Both the position numbers and the translations under genes were made by a program. From an uncultured Tolumonas sp. (GTDB taxonomy: Bacteria > Pseudomonadota > Gammaproteobacteria > Enterobacterales > Aeromonadaceae), in contig NZ_OY781371.1 in assembly GCF_963676665.1 (NCBI RefSeq), positions 1-64,000 on the forward strand: a stretch of DNA of 64,000 bases, written 5' to 3'. The notes under the pieces were generated by a model. The model was not told the origin of the DNA and ran no database searches. It saw only the letters and a program-made list of their open reading frames with translations. Below are positions 16,130-25,854 of the stretch, piece after piece. Every line of letters starts with the position of its first letter. Position 1 is the first letter of the stretch.

Positions 16130-16438
16130 ATGAAAAAAGAATCTGCAACACTCATTTTTGAATCATTAGCATCCGGCATCCGACAGGATATTTACCGTTT
16201 GCTGGTGAAGTGTGGTCAGGAAGGGATGGTGGCCGGGCAAATCGCCACTTCGCTCGGTTTACCACCGAATAACCTGTCATTCCATTTGAAAGCCATGGCG
16301 CATGCTGGTTTGTTGTCAGTCGTGCAAGAAGGTCGATTCCAGCGTTATCGCGCGAACGTCCCGCTGATGCTGGAGCTGATAGATTACCTGACCGCCGAGT
16401 GTTGCGGTGGACATCCGGAACAATGTATTCCTCGTTAA
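16130..16438 (+). CDS. arsR: ArsR/SmtB-family metalloregulator
   Basis: 102-residue winged-helix repressor: helix-turn-helix around residues 38-62 (GQIATSLGLPPNNLSFHLKAM) and a wing near 65-78. The classical Cys-x-Cys of plasmid ArsR in the DNA-binding helix is absent. Instead, C91, C92 and C99 cluster in the C-terminal CCGGHPEQC, resembling the C-terminal arsenite site known from the Acidithiobacillus-type ArsR. Expected to repress its own promoter until As(III) binds. It lies 22 bp upstream of arsC and directly behind an IS200-like element. No arsenite pump gene is adjacent. Confidence 0.85.
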   Translation: MKKESATLIFESLASGIRQDIYRLLVKCGQEGMVAGQIATSLGLPPNNLSFHLKAMAHAGLLSVVQEGRFQRYRANVPLMLELIDYLTAECCGGHPEQCIPR

Positions 16439-16460
16439 TGCTCATGAAAGGGAAATAACC

Positions 16461-16886
16461 ATGTCTGAAGTGACTATTTACCACAATCCGAAATGCGGCA
16501 CATCGCGTAACACGCTGGAAATGATCCGTAATGCCGGTATCGAACCCAATGTGATTCTGTATCTGGAAACACCGCCGACTCGCGAGACATTGGTTAAACT
16601 GATTGCCGATATGGGCATCAGCGTGCGTGAAGTGCTGCGGAAGAAATGCGATCCCTACACTGAGTTGGGTTTAGATGATGCTAAATGGTCAGATGAACAG
16701 CTGATCGATTTCATGATGCAGCATCCGATCTTGATCAATCGCCCGATTGTCGTGACTGAGTTAGGCACCAAGCTGTGCCGTCCATCTGAAGAGGTGCTGG
16801 ATATTCTGCCACAAGCACAACAAGGTGCGTTCACCAAAGAAGATGGTGAAAAAGTGGTAGATGCAGAAGGTAAACGCTTGCTTTGA
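16461..16886 (+). CDS. arsC: Arsenate reductase, glutaredoxin-dependent
   Basis: 141 residues from the ATG at 16461, which has AAAGGGA upstream; an earlier in-frame start at 16407 overlaps arsR and is unlikely. Catalytic C12 lies in YHNPKCGTSRNT, with the thioredoxin-like ArsC fold segments LRKKCDPYTELGLD and PIVVTELGTKLCRPSE matching the R773-type enzyme. It reduces arsenate to arsenite with glutaredoxin and glutathione. Second gene of a two-gene arsRC unit closed by a terminator at 16896. Confidence 0.92.
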   Translation: MSEVTIYHNPKCGTSRNTLEMIRNAGIEPNVILYLETPPTRETLVKLIADMGISVREVLRKKCDPYTELGLDDAKWSDEQLIDFMMQHPILINRPIVVTELGTKLCRPSEEVLDILPQAQQGAFTKEDGEKVVDAEGKRLL

Positions 16887-16895
16887 TATTCATAA

Positions 16896-16934
16896 ACAAA
16901 GGCTCCTGCTGTAACAACAGGAGCCTTTGTTTTA
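16896..16934 (+). terminator. Rho-independent terminator between arsC and dxs
   Basis: ACAAAGGCTCCTG pairs with CAGGAGCCTTTGT, followed by TTTATT. It can also serve the converging dxs gene. Confidence 0.92.
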
Positions 16935-16952
16935 TTGGGCTAACGTAATTCA

Positions 16953-18836
16953 TTACGCCATAAAGTCTTTGATCTGCTGTTCGATGCCGGCACTGTCGAG
17001 TTTCAGATCGTGATAGATCTCTTCCTGGGTGCCTTGTTCAATAAAGCGATCTGGCAGACCGATATTCAACACTGGTTTTAACAAGCGTTGCGTCATCATC
17101 CACTCGTTCACGGCAGAACCGGCACCGCCTTGAATCGCATTTTCTTCCACGGTCACCAAAATGTCGTGCTGTGCGGTAATGGTTTTCAGCAGCTCAGTAT
17201 CCAGCGGTTTTACGAAACGCATATCGACCAGCGTGGCATCCAGCTTTTCGGCTACCACTTTGGCTTGATGTAACAATGTGCCAAAACAGAGCAGGGCAAT
17301 GCCTTGGCCCTGACGCACAATACGACTCTTGCCAATTGGTAAGGTATCAAGCTCAGCACTGAGAGCGGCACCACAACCACTACCGCGTGGGTAACGTACT
17401 ACCGCAGGTTGGTTAAGCTGATAACCGGTGGTGAGCATCAAGCGACATTCGTTTTCATCTGATGGCGTCATGATCACCATGTTGGGCACGGTACGCAGGA
17501 AACTAATATCAAAAGCGCCCTGATGTGTCGGGCCGTCGGCACCGACTAAACCGGCACGATCAATGGCAAACAACACAGGCAGATTCTGAATTGCCACATC
17601 ATGAATGATCTGGTCGTAAGCGCGCTGCGTAAAGCTGGAATACATCGCCACTACCGGCTTCATGCCTTCGATAGCAAGCCCGGCGGCAAAGGTAACCGCG
17701 TGCTGTTCAGCAATCGCGACATCAAAATAACGGTCAGGATATCGCTGGGAAAACTCGACCATGCCAGAGCCTTCTCGCATTGCCGGTGTAATGCCAACCA
17801 GTTTGTTATCTACGGCAGCGGTATCGCATAACCATTGCCCAAAAATGTTGGAGAAAGTCGGTTTGCTGCTTTTATTCTTCGGTAAACAATCATCTTCGGG
17901 GTTAAATTTCGGCACACCGTGATAACCGATAGGGTCTTTTTCGGCCGGGTCATAACCCTTGCCTTTTTTGGTCATCACATGCAGCAGTTGCGGGCCTTTC
18001 AGCTGGCGCATATTTTTCAGCGTTTTGACTAACGCCTTGATGTCGTGACCATCAATCGGGCCGATGTAGTTAAAGCCCAGCTCTTCAAACAGCGTACCGG
18101 GGATCACCATGCCCTTAATGTGTTCTTCGGCACGCCGCGCTAGTTCTTTCACGGGAGGCATGCCGGATAAGACTTTTTTGCCGCCTTCACGCAAGGTGGT
18201 ATACAGCGAACCAGACAACCATTTCGCCAGATGGTTATTCAGTGCACCGACGTTTTCCGAAATCGACATCTCGTTATCATTTAAGATAACCAGCATGTCT
18301 TCGTGCAGATCACCGGCATGATTCAGCGCTTCAAATGCCATACCGGCCGTCAGAGCACCATCACCAATCACGGCAACGACTTTTTGATCCAGTCCCTGAC
18401 GTTTTGCGGCAACAGCCATACCTAATGCGGCACCAATTGAGGTGCTGGAATGACCAACACTCAGCGGGTCGTATTCACTCTCTTCGCGCCAGGGGAATGG
18501 GTGTATCCCGCCTTTTTGGCGGATCGTTTCCATCCGATCACGGCGGCCGGTCAGAATTTTATGTGGATAGGCCTGATGACCAACATCCCACACCAGTTTA
18601 TCTACCGGAGTCTGATAGACGTAATGTAATGCGACGGTCAGTTCTACGACGCCGAGCCCGGATGCCAGATGGCCGCTGCTACGGCTGACGGAATGCAGTA
18701 AAAACGTGCGTAATTCCTGACATAACTGGGTCAAACGCTCTTCCGGGAATTGCCGCAGATCCGCTGGTGAATTCACTAATGCCAGCGTTGGATATTCGGT
18801 CATATCAATCGTCATGGGTTTGTTATTATCCGACAT
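16953..18836 (-). CDS. dxs: 1-deoxy-D-xylulose-5-phosphate synthase
   Basis: 627 residues, typical length. Catalyses the first step of the MEP isoprenoid pathway: pyruvate plus glyceraldehyde 3-phosphate to DXP, using thiamine diphosphate. The N-terminal TPP-binding motif [18 protein letters not shown] runs to LNDNEMSIS, the pyrimidine-binding domain has [17 protein letters not shown], and the transketolase-like [15 protein letters not shown] region is present. Its ATG overlaps the ispA stop by one base (TAATG), indicating translational coupling. Last gene of xseB-ispA-dxs, the standard gammaproteobacterial arrangement. Confidence 0.97.
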   Translation of the reverse strand: MSDNNKPMTIDMTEYPTLALVNSPADLRQFPEERLTQLCQELRTFLLHSVSRSSGHLASGLGVVELTVALHYVYQTPVDKLVWDVGHQAYPHKILTGRRDRMETIRQKGGIHPFPWREESEYDPLSVGHSSTSIGAALGMAVAAKRQGLDQKVVAVIGDGALTAGMAFEALNHAGDLHEDMLVILNDNEMSISENVGALNNHLAKWLSGSLYTTLREGGKKVLSGMPPVKELARRAEEHIKGMVIPGTLFEELGFNYIGPIDGHDIKALVKTLKNMRQLKGPQLLHVMTKKGKGYDPAEKDPIGYHGVPKFNPEDDCLPKNKSSKPTFSNIFGQWLCDTAAVDNKLVGITPAMREGSGMVEFSQRYPDRYFDVAIAEQHAVTFAAGLAIEGMKPVVAMYSSFTQRAYDQIIHDVAIQNLPVLFAIDRAGLVGADGPTHQGAFDISFLRTVPNMVIMTPSDENECRLMLTTGYQLNQPAVVRYPRGSGCGAALSAELDTLPIGKSRIVRQGQGIALLCFGTLLHQAKVVAEKLDATLVDMRFVKPLDTELLKTITAQHDILVTVEENAIQGGAGSAVNEWMMTQRLLKPVLNIGLPDRFIEQGTQEEIYHDLKLDSAGIEQQIKDFMA

Positions 18837-19726
18837 TAATATGCGCGCTCGATGATGTAATCAGCGAACGCAGACAATATTTCAGTGTTGTAAGGCAGTG
18901 GTTGCAGTGCCGCGAGTGCCTGCTGGTGTAAATCGCGCGCCAGTTCACGGGCGGCATCTAAACCTAACAGGGCAGGGTAGGTGCTTTTGTCTAAAGCTTG
19001 ATCTGAACCCTGAGGTTTACCCAGTGTTTCGGTATCACTGACCACATCCAGAATGTCATCTTGCACCTGAAACGCCAGACCGATTGCCGCCGCATAGGTT
19101 TTCAGTGCCGACAGTGTTTCCGCCGTCACATTCTGCTGACACAACGCCCCTAATTGCACGGCACATTCAATCAGTGCACCGGTTTTATGCCGGTGAATTT
19201 GTTCCAGTGCCTGCAAGCCAACACGCTGGCCCTCAGCGGCCAGATCGAGTGCCTGACCACCACACATGCCGGCATAACCCGATGCTTGTGCTAAAGCGCT
19301 CAGCATTTTGACCTGCTGTGCGCGTAAGCGTTCAGGGAATGGGTGATCGGCTAAGATAGAGAAAGCCAGCGTTTGTAAGGCATCACCTGCCAGCACAGCA
19401 GTCGCTTCATCAAACGCTTTGTGTACGGTTGGATGACCACGACGCAAGTCATCGTCATCCATCGCCGGCAAGTCGTCATGGATCAATGAATAAGCATGAA
19501 TGCATTCGATAGCCGCCGCCGGGCCGTCTAATAAGGTTTCTTCAACATCCAGCATTAAACCGGTGGCATACACCAGAAATGGTCGTACCCGTTTTCCGCC
19601 TAGTACCAGCCCATGCCGCATGGCGGCTTTTAAGTTGGGGGACAGATCGGGTAAGGCTTCAATATGCTGTAACAGCAGGCTATCAATGCGTTGTCGATAG
19701 TGCTGGGAAAAGGTCTGCAATGACAC
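18836..19726 (-). CDS. ispA: Farnesyl diphosphate synthase (geranyltranstransferase)
   Basis: 296 residues with both Asp-rich motifs: first [11 protein letters not shown], second FQVQDDILD. Condenses IPP with DMAPP and GPP to give FPP. It starts with GTG immediately after the xseB stop codon, using GAGGA inside the end of xseB as ribosome binding site. It feeds FPP to IspB (encoded at 49522-50493) and other prenyltransferases, and sits directly upstream of dxs. Confidence 0.96.
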   Translation of the reverse strand: MSLQTFSQHYRQRIDSLLLQHIEALPDLSPNLKAAMRHGLVLGGKRVRPFLVYATGLMLDVEETLLDGPAAAIECIHAYSLIHDDLPAMDDDDLRRGHPTVHKAFDEATAVLAGDALQTLAFSILADHPFPERLRAQQVKMLSALAQASGYAGMCGGQALDLAAEGQRVGLQALEQIHRHKTGALIECAVQLGALCQQNVTAETLSALKTYAAAIGLAFQVQDDILDVVSDTETLGKPQGSDQALDKSTYPALLGLDAARELARDLHQQALAALQPLPYNTEILSAFADYIIERAY

Positions 19727-19993
19727 TTATTCGTCCTCTGCGCTCGAGCGAGTGGTTTGTTCAACAGTAAACGGTGCCAGTTTTTCCTGCTCACCCTGTT
19801 GTAACAAGATCTGCACTTGCTGCTCTGCCTGTTCTAATTTTTGTTTACTTACCCGGGCCAGCTGAATGCCTCGTTCAAATTGTTTTAGTGCTGTTTCCAG
19901 TGGTAGATCGCCTTGTTCAAGCTGTTGAACGATCTGTTCCAGCTCGCCGAGAGCGGCATCAAAACTTAATGATTCGGTCTTTTTCGCGGCCAT
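19727..19993 (-). CDS. xseB: Exodeoxyribonuclease VII small subunit
   Basis: 88 residues, mainly helical, with the family core [24 protein letters not shown] and [15 protein letters not shown]. Binds XseA to form the single-strand-specific exonuclease VII. First gene of the xseB-ispA-dxs operon, divergent from thiI. The start is an ATG within MAAKKTESL. Confidence 0.95.
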   Translation of the reverse strand: MAAKKTESLSFDAALGELEQIVQQLEQGDLPLETALKQFERGIQLARVSKQKLEQAEQQVQILLQQGEQEKLAPFTVEQTTRSSAEDE

Positions 19994-20148
19994 GACGGGT
20001 TCTGATTATCAAAGTAAATAATTTACCTATCTTACCATTACTCTATCGTGCAGGCGTAGAAACTCTGTGATCTCGCCCTACAAGGCTTAGTTTCTGGCGC
20101 CGGCTGGATTATAATGCGCCACTTTTCGCCAGCTAACCGAGCGTTGAC

Positions 20149-21606
20149 ATGAAGTTCATCATTAAACTGTTTCCAGAAATCACCATTAAAAGTAAATCCG
20201 TTCGCCAGCGCATGGTGAAAATTTTGCAAGGTAACATCCGTAACGTCCTGCAAAAAGTGGATGAAACCGTCACCGTGCGTAACGACTGGGACAAGCTCAT
20301 GGTGTCCAGTAAAAATGATGCGCCCGAAAATCGCGATAAGCTGGTGGAACGCCTAAGCTGCATTCCTGGTATTCAGGCATTTCTGGAAGTTACGCAGATG
20401 CCGTTTACCGATCTGCACAGCATTTACGAGCACACTGCGGCGGTTTATGGTTCCTCCATCGCCGATAAAACCTTCTGTGTACGGGTAAAACGTAAAGGGA
20501 AACATGAATTTTCTTCCATCGAAATTGAACGTTATGTTGGTGGTGGTCTGAATCAGAATTTTCCGTCGAAGGGTGTTCGACTCGCAAATCCTGATCTGCA
20601 AATTAACCTGCAGATTGAAAACGATCAGCTCTATCTGGTGACCGCGATTCATAAAGGTTTGGGCGGTTATCCATTATCGACACAAGAAGACGTGTTAAGC
20701 CTGATGTCGGGTGGTTTCGACTCTGGCGTGGCTTCTTACCTGTTCATCAAACGTGGCAGCCGTGTGCATTATTGCTTCTTTAATCTGGGCGGTGCGGCAC
20801 ATGAAATTGGCGTAAAACAGGTCGCCTATTATTTGTGGAGCAAATACAGCCAATCGCACCGAGTGAAGTTTGTCGCCGTGCCTTTTGAACCGGTGGTCGG
20901 TGAAATCTTAGAAAAAATCGATAACGGCCTGATGGGTGTGGTATTGAAACGCATGATGATGCGCGCGGCTTCCCGTGTCGCTGAACGTATGGGTGTGGAA
21001 GCGCTGGTAACGGGGGAAAGTGTCGGTCAGGTTTCCAGCCAGACAGTGACCAATCTGTCGGTCATTGATCGCGTGACAGAAACGTTGATCCTGCGCCCGC
21101 TGATCGTCAGCGATAAACAAGACATCATCGATCAGGCGCGAGCGATTGGTACACAGGAATTTGCGGAAACCATGCCGGAATATTGCGGCGTCATTTCCAA
21201 TAAACCAACAGTAAAAGCCCGTTATGACGACGTGTTAGCTAACGAAGAGAAATTCAATTTTGAGATCTTAGATAATGTGATCGCGAATGCCAAAGTGATG
21301 GATATTCGTGATATTGCCAATGAAACGGCCGCACAAGTGCAGGAAGTGGAAACCACCTCTTCCTTGGCTGAAAACGAAGTGATTCTGGATATCCGATCAC
21401 CAGATGAGCATGAAGAAAAACCGTTTACACCGGAAGGTATGACCGTTCTGCATTTACCATTTTATAAACTGGCGACGCAGTTTGGTGATTTGGACCAGAG
21501 CAAAACCTACCTGTTGTATTGTGAGCGTGGCGTGATGAGCAAACTGCAGGCGTTGTATCTGAAAGATCAGGGCTTTAATAATATTAAGGTTTACCGCCTG
21601 AATTAA
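20149..21606 (+). CDS. thiI: tRNA 4-thiouridine synthase / thiamine sulfur carrier sulfurtransferase
   Basis: 485 residues. An N-terminal ferredoxin-like and THUMP region (about 1-165) is followed by a PP-loop ATPase (SGGFDSG from about 187) and a C-terminal rhodanese domain with active Cys near 458 in YCERGVMS. The rhodanese domain is present, as in enterobacterial ThiI, so the protein can act in both 4-thiouridine formation at tRNA position 8 and thiamine thiazole synthesis. It is divergent from xseB across a 155-bp gap, which is a conserved arrangement. Confidence 0.96.
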   Translation: MKFIIKLFPEITIKSKSVRQRMVKILQGNIRNVLQKVDETVTVRNDWDKLMVSSKNDAPENRDKLVERLSCIPGIQAFLEVTQMPFTDLHSIYEHTAAVYGSSIADKTFCVRVKRKGKHEFSSIEIERYVGGGLNQNFPSKGVRLANPDLQINLQIENDQLYLVTAIHKGLGGYPLSTQEDVLSLMSGGFDSGVASYLFIKRGSRVHYCFFNLGGAAHEIGVKQVAYYLWSKYSQSHRVKFVAVPFEPVVGEILEKIDNGLMGVVLKRMMMRAASRVAERMGVEALVTGESVGQVSSQTVTNLSVIDRVTETLILRPLIVSDKQDIIDQARAIGTQEFAETMPEYCGVISNKPTVKARYDDVLANEEKFNFEILDNVIANAKVMDIRDIANETAAQVQEVETTSSLAENEVILDIRSPDEHEEKPFTPEGMTVLHLPFYKLATQFGDLDQSKTYLLYCERGVMSKLQALYLKDQGFNNIKVYRLN

Positions 21607-21814
21607 TTCATCGCAAAAAGTCGGCTGTTGAGTTGTGCTTTAATCAATGATTCAGCCGAACCGTATACCCGTTAAAGGGTACAAAAGTAAAGTTGGCGTC
21701 TAATTCTATGCAGTGGGGGGCACTCATGGAATGTGACCGACACATTGAGGTTGAAATGACATTCGGGTTTATTCCCCGTGTTGTAGTTAAAAAACACTGT
21801 AGAAGGTACACATA

Positions 21815-23014
21815 ATGAGTTTTTCCTCCAACCGCATTTATCGGATGCAAAATCCCATTCAAAACTATGCCTGGGGCAGTAAAGAGGCTTTCCGGCAGAT
21901 GTATGGTGTTGCTAACCCGGAGCACCTGCCGCAGGCAGAGATCTGGATGGGGGCACATCCCAACGGCTGTTCTACTTTAATCAACGAGCATGGCGAAACC
22001 CTGCGTTTAGATGCTTTCATTCAACAAGATGCAGCCGCTGTTCTGGGCGATGCGCAGGCGAATTTTGGCGAACTGCCTTATCTGTTTAAAGTGCTGGCCG
22101 CTGCGGAACCGTTATCCATCCAGGTGCATCCGGATAAAGCCAGTTCTGAAGCCGGTTTTGCGGCAGAAAACGCAGCAGGCGTGCCACTCACTGCCGCGCA
22201 CCGTAACTTCAAAGATCCCAACCACAAGCCAGAATTGGTCTATGCGCTGACGCCATATCGGGCAATGAACGGTTTCCGTGAGTTTGCGGAAATCGTTTCA
22301 CTGCTGCAGGGGCTATCGCTACCGGCACTGCAAGCAGAAATCGAAGCTTTTTGTCAGCAACCAACGGATGAGACGCTAAAAGCGCTGTTTGCCGCTTCAT
22401 TGCGTTTACAAGGCGATGCGCGTCGTGAAACGGTGACTCGCTTGCTGGCGACGGCACAGCATCATCAGGATAAAGAAGCGTTCGCGGAAGTGCTGCGTTT
22501 AGCTGCGTTTTATCCGGAAGACATGGGCTTGTTCGCGCCATTGCTGTTGAATGTCATCACTTTACAGCCAGGCGAGGCCATGTTCCTGTACGCCAAAACG
22601 CCGCATGCTTATCTGCAAGGGGTTGGGCTGGAAGCGATGGCCAGCTCGGATAACGTATTGCGTGCCGGTTTAACGCCAAAACATATGGACATTGATGCTC
22701 TGCTGGCAAATGTGGATTTTGTTGCCAAGCCGGCAGCGGAATTGTTGATGCGGCCGATGGTGCTGGGGCCAATCAGTGATTATCCGATCCCGGTGGCGGA
22801 TTTCTCGTTTACCTTAGTCAATCTGAGTGCTGAAGCCATTGCCAGCGAAACCAGCACGGCGCTGATTCTGTTTTGCTTGAATGGTACGGCGACGATCCAT
22901 GCCGGTGCGGATACGCTGATCTTATCAGCCGGGGAGTCCTGTTTTGTACCTGCCGCAGCGGTGAGTTTTGCTGTGAGTGGGGAAGGTCAACTGGTTCAGA
23001 TTGGTTCGCGTTAA
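21815..23014 (+). CDS. manA: Mannose-6-phosphate isomerase, class I
   Basis: 399 residues, typical of type I phosphomannose isomerase. Zinc-site segments are visible: QVHPDKASSEAGFA, NHKPELVYAL and the later LQPGEAMFLYAKTPHAYLQG. Interconverts mannose 6-phosphate and fructose 6-phosphate. The ATG at 21815 has GAAGG upstream. The 208-bp region before it contains no identified promoter. A terminator shared with msrA follows. Confidence 0.95.
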   Translation: MSFSSNRIYRMQNPIQNYAWGSKEAFRQMYGVANPEHLPQAEIWMGAHPNGCSTLINEHGETLRLDAFIQQDAAAVLGDAQANFGELPYLFKVLAAAEPLSIQVHPDKASSEAGFAAENAAGVPLTAAHRNFKDPNHKPELVYALTPYRAMNGFREFAEIVSLLQGLSLPALQAEIEAFCQQPTDETLKALFAASLRLQGDARRETVTRLLATAQHHQDKEAFAEVLRLAAFYPEDMGLFAPLLLNVITLQPGEAMFLYAKTPHAYLQGVGLEAMASSDNVLRAGLTPKHMDIDALLANVDFVAKPAAELLMRPMVLGPISDYPIPVADFSFTLVNLSAEAIASETSTALILFCLNGTATIHAGADTLILSAGESCFVPAAAVSFAVSGEGQLVQIGSR

Positions 23015-23043
23015 TTTTCTATTGCCCAAAACTTCGTACTAAG

Positions 23044-23072
23044 AAAAAGGACGCAGAAGCGTCCTTTTTCTT
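23044..23072. terminator. Bidirectional terminator between manA and msrA
   Basis: AAAAAGGACGC pairs perfectly with GCGTCCTTTTT around AGAA. The A and T tracts allow use by both converging genes. Confidence 0.93.
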
Positions 23073-23078
23073 TCCGCC

Positions 23079-23711
23079 TTATTTAGACGGCAGACAAATC
23101 CCAATACCCGCCAGACCACAATATCCGTCGGGGTTTTTCGCCAGATATTGCTGGTGGTGTTGTTCGGCGAAATAAAAATCGTGTGCCACAGCGATTTCGG
23201 TCGTAATGGTGCGGGAATCATTATACGCCCACATGGCCGACTGATAATGATCGCGACTTTGGATCGCCTCTTGCTGTTGCGATTCGTTGCTGGTCAGGAT
23301 CATTGAGCGGTATTGCGTACCGATATCGTTACCCTGACGAGCGCCCTGCGCCGGGTCATGATGCTCCCAGAACAATTTTAATAATTGGGTATAACTAATG
23401 ACTTTCGGATCAAACACCACGCGAACACTTTCCGCATGGCCGGTATAACCGGAGCAGACCTCTTCATACGTCGGATTAGGCGTATAGCCAGCCTGATAAC
23501 CGACCGCAGTCACATAAACGCCCGGTTGTTCCCAAAATAACCGCTCTACGCCCCAGAAACAGCCCATGGCGAAATGGGCAACCTCTAATCCAGCAGGGTA
23601 AGGCGGTAGCATGCTGACCTGTTTTACATAATGTAATGGTTCCAGTTCCATTGGTGTTGTGCGGCCCGGTAATGCTTCAACCGGCGCGACCATTCGGGTT
23701 CGTGTATGCAT
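23079..23711 (-). CDS. msrA: Peptide methionine sulfoxide reductase A
   Basis: 210 residues, close to the E. coli length of 212. The catalytic motif GCFWG has C51. The conserved GYAGG-like positions appear as [23 protein letters not shown], followed by [23 protein letters not shown]. Reduces the S-epimer of methionine sulfoxide in proteins and free Met. The C-terminal YCGLAGIG contains the likely recycling Cys. Single gene. Confidence 0.96.
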   Translation of the reverse strand: MHTRTRMVAPVEALPGRTTPMELEPLHYVKQVSMLPPYPAGLEVAHFAMGCFWGVERLFWEQPGVYVTAVGYQAGYTPNPTYEEVCSGYTGHAESVRVVFDPKVISYTQLLKLFWEHHDPAQGARQGNDIGTQYRSMILTSNESQQQEAIQSRDHYQSAMWAYNDSRTITTEIAVAHDFYFAEQHHQQYLAKNPDGYCGLAGIGICLPSK

Positions 23712-23756
23712 AGCCTGACCTCTGTACTAATTCATGAGAGAAATAACAAAATCTGA

Positions 23757-23785
23757 TTGCTATTAAAGTATACGCTGCATAGAAT
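23757..23785 (+). promoter_or_regulatory. Sigma70 promoter of the rpsF operon
   Basis: TTGCTA (-35, 23757-23762), a 17-bp spacer, then TAGAAT (-10, 23780-23785). It leaves a leader of about 90 nt before rpsF that includes the structure at 23821-23875. Confidence 0.65.
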
Positions 23786-23820
23786 ACGACCCTTCAAAAA
23801 TCAGTCACTTTTTTTAAGTT

Positions 23821-23875
23821 CCTTGCCTTCGACGGTTTGACTGGTCCATCACGAAGGCTACTAACCCGTAAGGAG
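23821..23875 (+). ncRNA. Putative S6:S18 autoregulatory leader of rpsF-rpsR
   Basis: CCTT (23821-23824) can pair with AAGG (23870-23873), and GCCTTCG (23825-23831) with CGAAGGC (23852-23858), leaving the asymmetric bulge TACTAACCCGT. A CCG-containing bulge between two helices is the hallmark of the known S6:S18-binding leader. The outer helix also covers the ribosome binding site AAGGAG, giving a simple route to repression when S6:S18 is in excess. Confidence 0.6.
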
Positions 23876-23881
23876 CAACTC

Positions 23882-24259
23882 ATGCGTCACTACGAAATCG
23901 TATTCATGGTTCATCCGGACCAGAGCGAACAAGTTCCAGGCATGATCGAGCGTTATACCGGTGCTATCAAAGCTGCTGGTGGTACTATCCATCGTCTGGA
24001 AGATTGGGGTCGTCGTCAACTGGCTTACCCAATCGACAAACTGCACAAAGCTCATTATGTTCTGATGAACGTAGAATCTGAGCAGAGCGCTATCGACGAA
24101 CTGGAAAACAACTTCCGTTTCAACGATGCGGTTATCCGCAACATGATCATGCGCACTAAACACGCTGTGACTGAAGTATCTCCGATGCTGAAAGCACGTG
24201 AAGAGCGTCCACGTCGTGACGACGTGCGTGCCGAAGAAGCTGAAGAAGCTGCTGAATAA
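23882..24259 (+). CDS. rpsF: 30S ribosomal protein S6
   Basis: 125 residues from the ATG at 23882, preceded by AAGGAG. An upstream in-frame start at 23837 lies inside the leader structure and is rejected. Begins [20 protein letters not shown], the universal S6 start, and ends in an acidic EEAEEAAE tail. First gene of rpsF-rpsR-rplI; S6 pairs with S18 on the small subunit platform. Confidence 0.97.
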   Translation: MRHYEIVFMVHPDQSEQVPGMIERYTGAIKAAGGTIHRLEDWGRRQLAYPIDKLHKAHYVLMNVESEQSAIDELENNFRFNDAVIRNMIMRTKHAVTEVSPMLKAREERPRRDDVRAEEAEEAAE

Positions 24260-24286
24260 TTCCAGTCATCATAGAGGATAATCGAC

Positions 24287-24517
24287 ATGTCACGTTTTTT
24301 CCGTCGTCGTAAGTTCTGCCGTTTCACTGCTGAACGTGTAATCGAAATCGATTACAAAGACACCGTTACTCTGAAAAACTACGTTACTGAATCTGGCAAG
24401 ATCGTACCAAGCCGTATCACTGGTACTCGTGCTAAATATCAGCGTCAACTGGCACGTGCTATCAAACGTGCTCGTTACCTGGCTCTGCTGCCGTACACCG
24501 ATCTGCATAACAAGTAA
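24287..24517 (+). CDS. rpsR: 30S ribosomal protein S18
   Basis: 76 residues with the conserved [12 protein letters not shown] start and [20 protein letters not shown] core. The gap to rpsF is only 27 bp, so priB, which lies between these genes in E. coli, is absent here. The ribosome binding site is GAGGAT. Confidence 0.97.
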   Translation: MSRFFRRRKFCRFTAERVIEIDYKDTVTLKNYVTESGKIVPSRITGTRAKYQRQLARAIKRARYLALLPYTDLHNK

Positions 24518-24556
24518 TCGGCAACTGGCCTAACTCAACCTAATCGAGGAAAGGTA

Positions 24557-25006
24557 ATGGAAGTTATTCTGTTAGACAAAATCGCTCATCTGGGCGGTCT
24601 GGGTGAAAAAGTTTCTGTTAAGAGCGGTTTTGCTCGTAACTACTTGTTCCCACAAGGTAAAGCTGTAATGGCTACCAAAGACAATCTGGCTGCTTTCGAA
24701 GCTCGCCGCGCTGAACTGGAAGCCAAACTGGCTGAAGTTAAAGCTGCTGCTGAAGCTCGTGCTGCTCAGTTGTCTGCACTGACCAACGTAACTATCGCTA
24801 CCAAAGCTGGTGACGAAGGTAAACTGTTCGGTTCAGTTGGCACTCGTGATATCGCTGATGCGATCACTGCTGCTGGTGTTGCTGTTGCTAAGAGTGAAGT
24901 CCGTATGCCGGACGGCGTTCTGCGCAGCGTTGGTGAATACGACATCGTTGTTCACCTGCACACTGATGTAAACACCACTGTTAAAGTGGCTGTTGTTGCT
25001 GAATAA
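24557..25006 (+). CDS. rplI: 50S ribosomal protein L9
   Basis: 149 residues: an N-terminal domain starting [19 protein letters not shown] with the [15 protein letters not shown] motif, a long Ala/Glu-rich connecting helix (about 45-75), and a C-terminal RNA-binding domain (about 80-149). Last gene of the S6 operon, followed by a terminator at 25036. Confidence 0.97.
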   Translation: MEVILLDKIAHLGGLGEKVSVKSGFARNYLFPQGKAVMATKDNLAAFEARRAELEAKLAEVKAAAEARAAQLSALTNVTIATKAGDEGKLFGSVGTRDIADAITAAGVAVAKSEVRMPDGVLRSVGEYDIVVHLHTDVNTTVKVAVVAE

Positions 25007-25035
25007 TTTTATTCAGTAATAGACATCGTTGAATA

Positions 25036-25064
25036 GGCCAATCCTTTGGGGTTGGTCTTTTCAT
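25036..25064 (+). terminator. Rho-independent terminator after rplI
   Basis: GGCCAATCC pairs with GGGTTGGTC (with G-U pairs) and is followed by TTTTCATTT. It lies 30 bp after the rplI stop and 16 bp before queE. Confidence 0.75.
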
Positions 25065-25079
25065 TTCTGGTGAAAAAAG

Positions 25080-25751
25080 ATGACAAACCATTATCCCATC
25101 AATGAAATTTTCCAGAGTATCCAAGGAGAAGGCTTTTTCTCCGGGGTACCGGCTATTTTTGTTCGCCTGCAAGGCTGCAAAGTCGGTTGCTCGTGGTGTG
25201 ATACGAAACATTCATGGGAACTGAATGCGGATCATCTTATCCCTATCCGGCAATTTACGACGAAAAAACCTAAAGCTGCCTGGAGTTGGTTTAGCCCAGA
25301 AGAGATCTTGTCTTGTTTTTCTGAACAAGGTTATACCGCAAAGCATGTGGTGATCACTGGCGGGGAACCTTGCGAATACGATCTGATGGCATTATCGCAG
25401 ACGTTATTGGCGCATGGTTATCAAGTTCAGATAGAAACCAGCGGAACCCAACCAATCCGTGCAGATGACGCTTGTTGGGTCACGGTATCGCCAAAAATTA
25501 AGATGGCGGGTGGGTATGAGGTATTGGCTGAAACTTTACTGCGGGCCAATGAGATCAAGCATCCGGTCGCGACGGCGAAACATATTGCACAACTCGATGC
25601 TTTATTAGCCAATATTGATATCTCAGAAAAAGAGATTTGTTTACAACCGATCAGCCAGAAACCACGGGCGACAGCGTTGGCGATGGGAGTTTGTATCCAA
25701 CGTAACTGGCGTTTATCTATCCAACTGCATAAATATCTCGATATTGAATAA
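25080..25751 (+). CDS. queE: 7-carboxy-7-deazaguanine synthase (radical SAM)
   Basis: 223 residues. The QueE-type iron-sulfur motif C-x3-C-x2-C is in [15 protein letters not shown], with an early [18 protein letters not shown] that marks this family, and [15 protein letters not shown] as the SAM-binding GGE motif. Converts carboxy-tetrahydropterin to CDG in queuosine precursor synthesis. The other queuosine gene in this window is queG (from 37844). The ribosome binding site is weak, so expression may depend on its own start region. Confidence 0.93.
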   Translation: MTNHYPINEIFQSIQGEGFFSGVPAIFVRLQGCKVGCSWCDTKHSWELNADHLIPIRQFTTKKPKAAWSWFSPEEILSCFSEQGYTAKHVVITGGEPCEYDLMALSQTLLAHGYQVQIETSGTQPIRADDACWVTVSPKIKMAGGYEVLAETLLRANEIKHPVATAKHIAQLDALLANIDISEKEICLQPISQKPRATALAMGVCIQRNWRLSIQLHKYLDIE

Positions 25752-25854
25752 TCTCGGCTTTTTTGTCACAAAACATAAAGATAGCGCGACAGGTGTGTTG
25801 TAATAACCGTCTACTATTGCTAACCCATTTATTGCTAATTTATCGGAGGGGGGC

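Noticed and set aside
21607-21814. Riboswitch or terminator in the thiI-manA gap
   Set aside because: Only short imperfect inverted repeats (for example TACCC/GGGTA) are present, with no T run or known aptamer.
22209-22541. Minus-strand frame of 110 residues inside manA
   Set aside because: Antisense to a well-conserved manA segment; no supporting signals.
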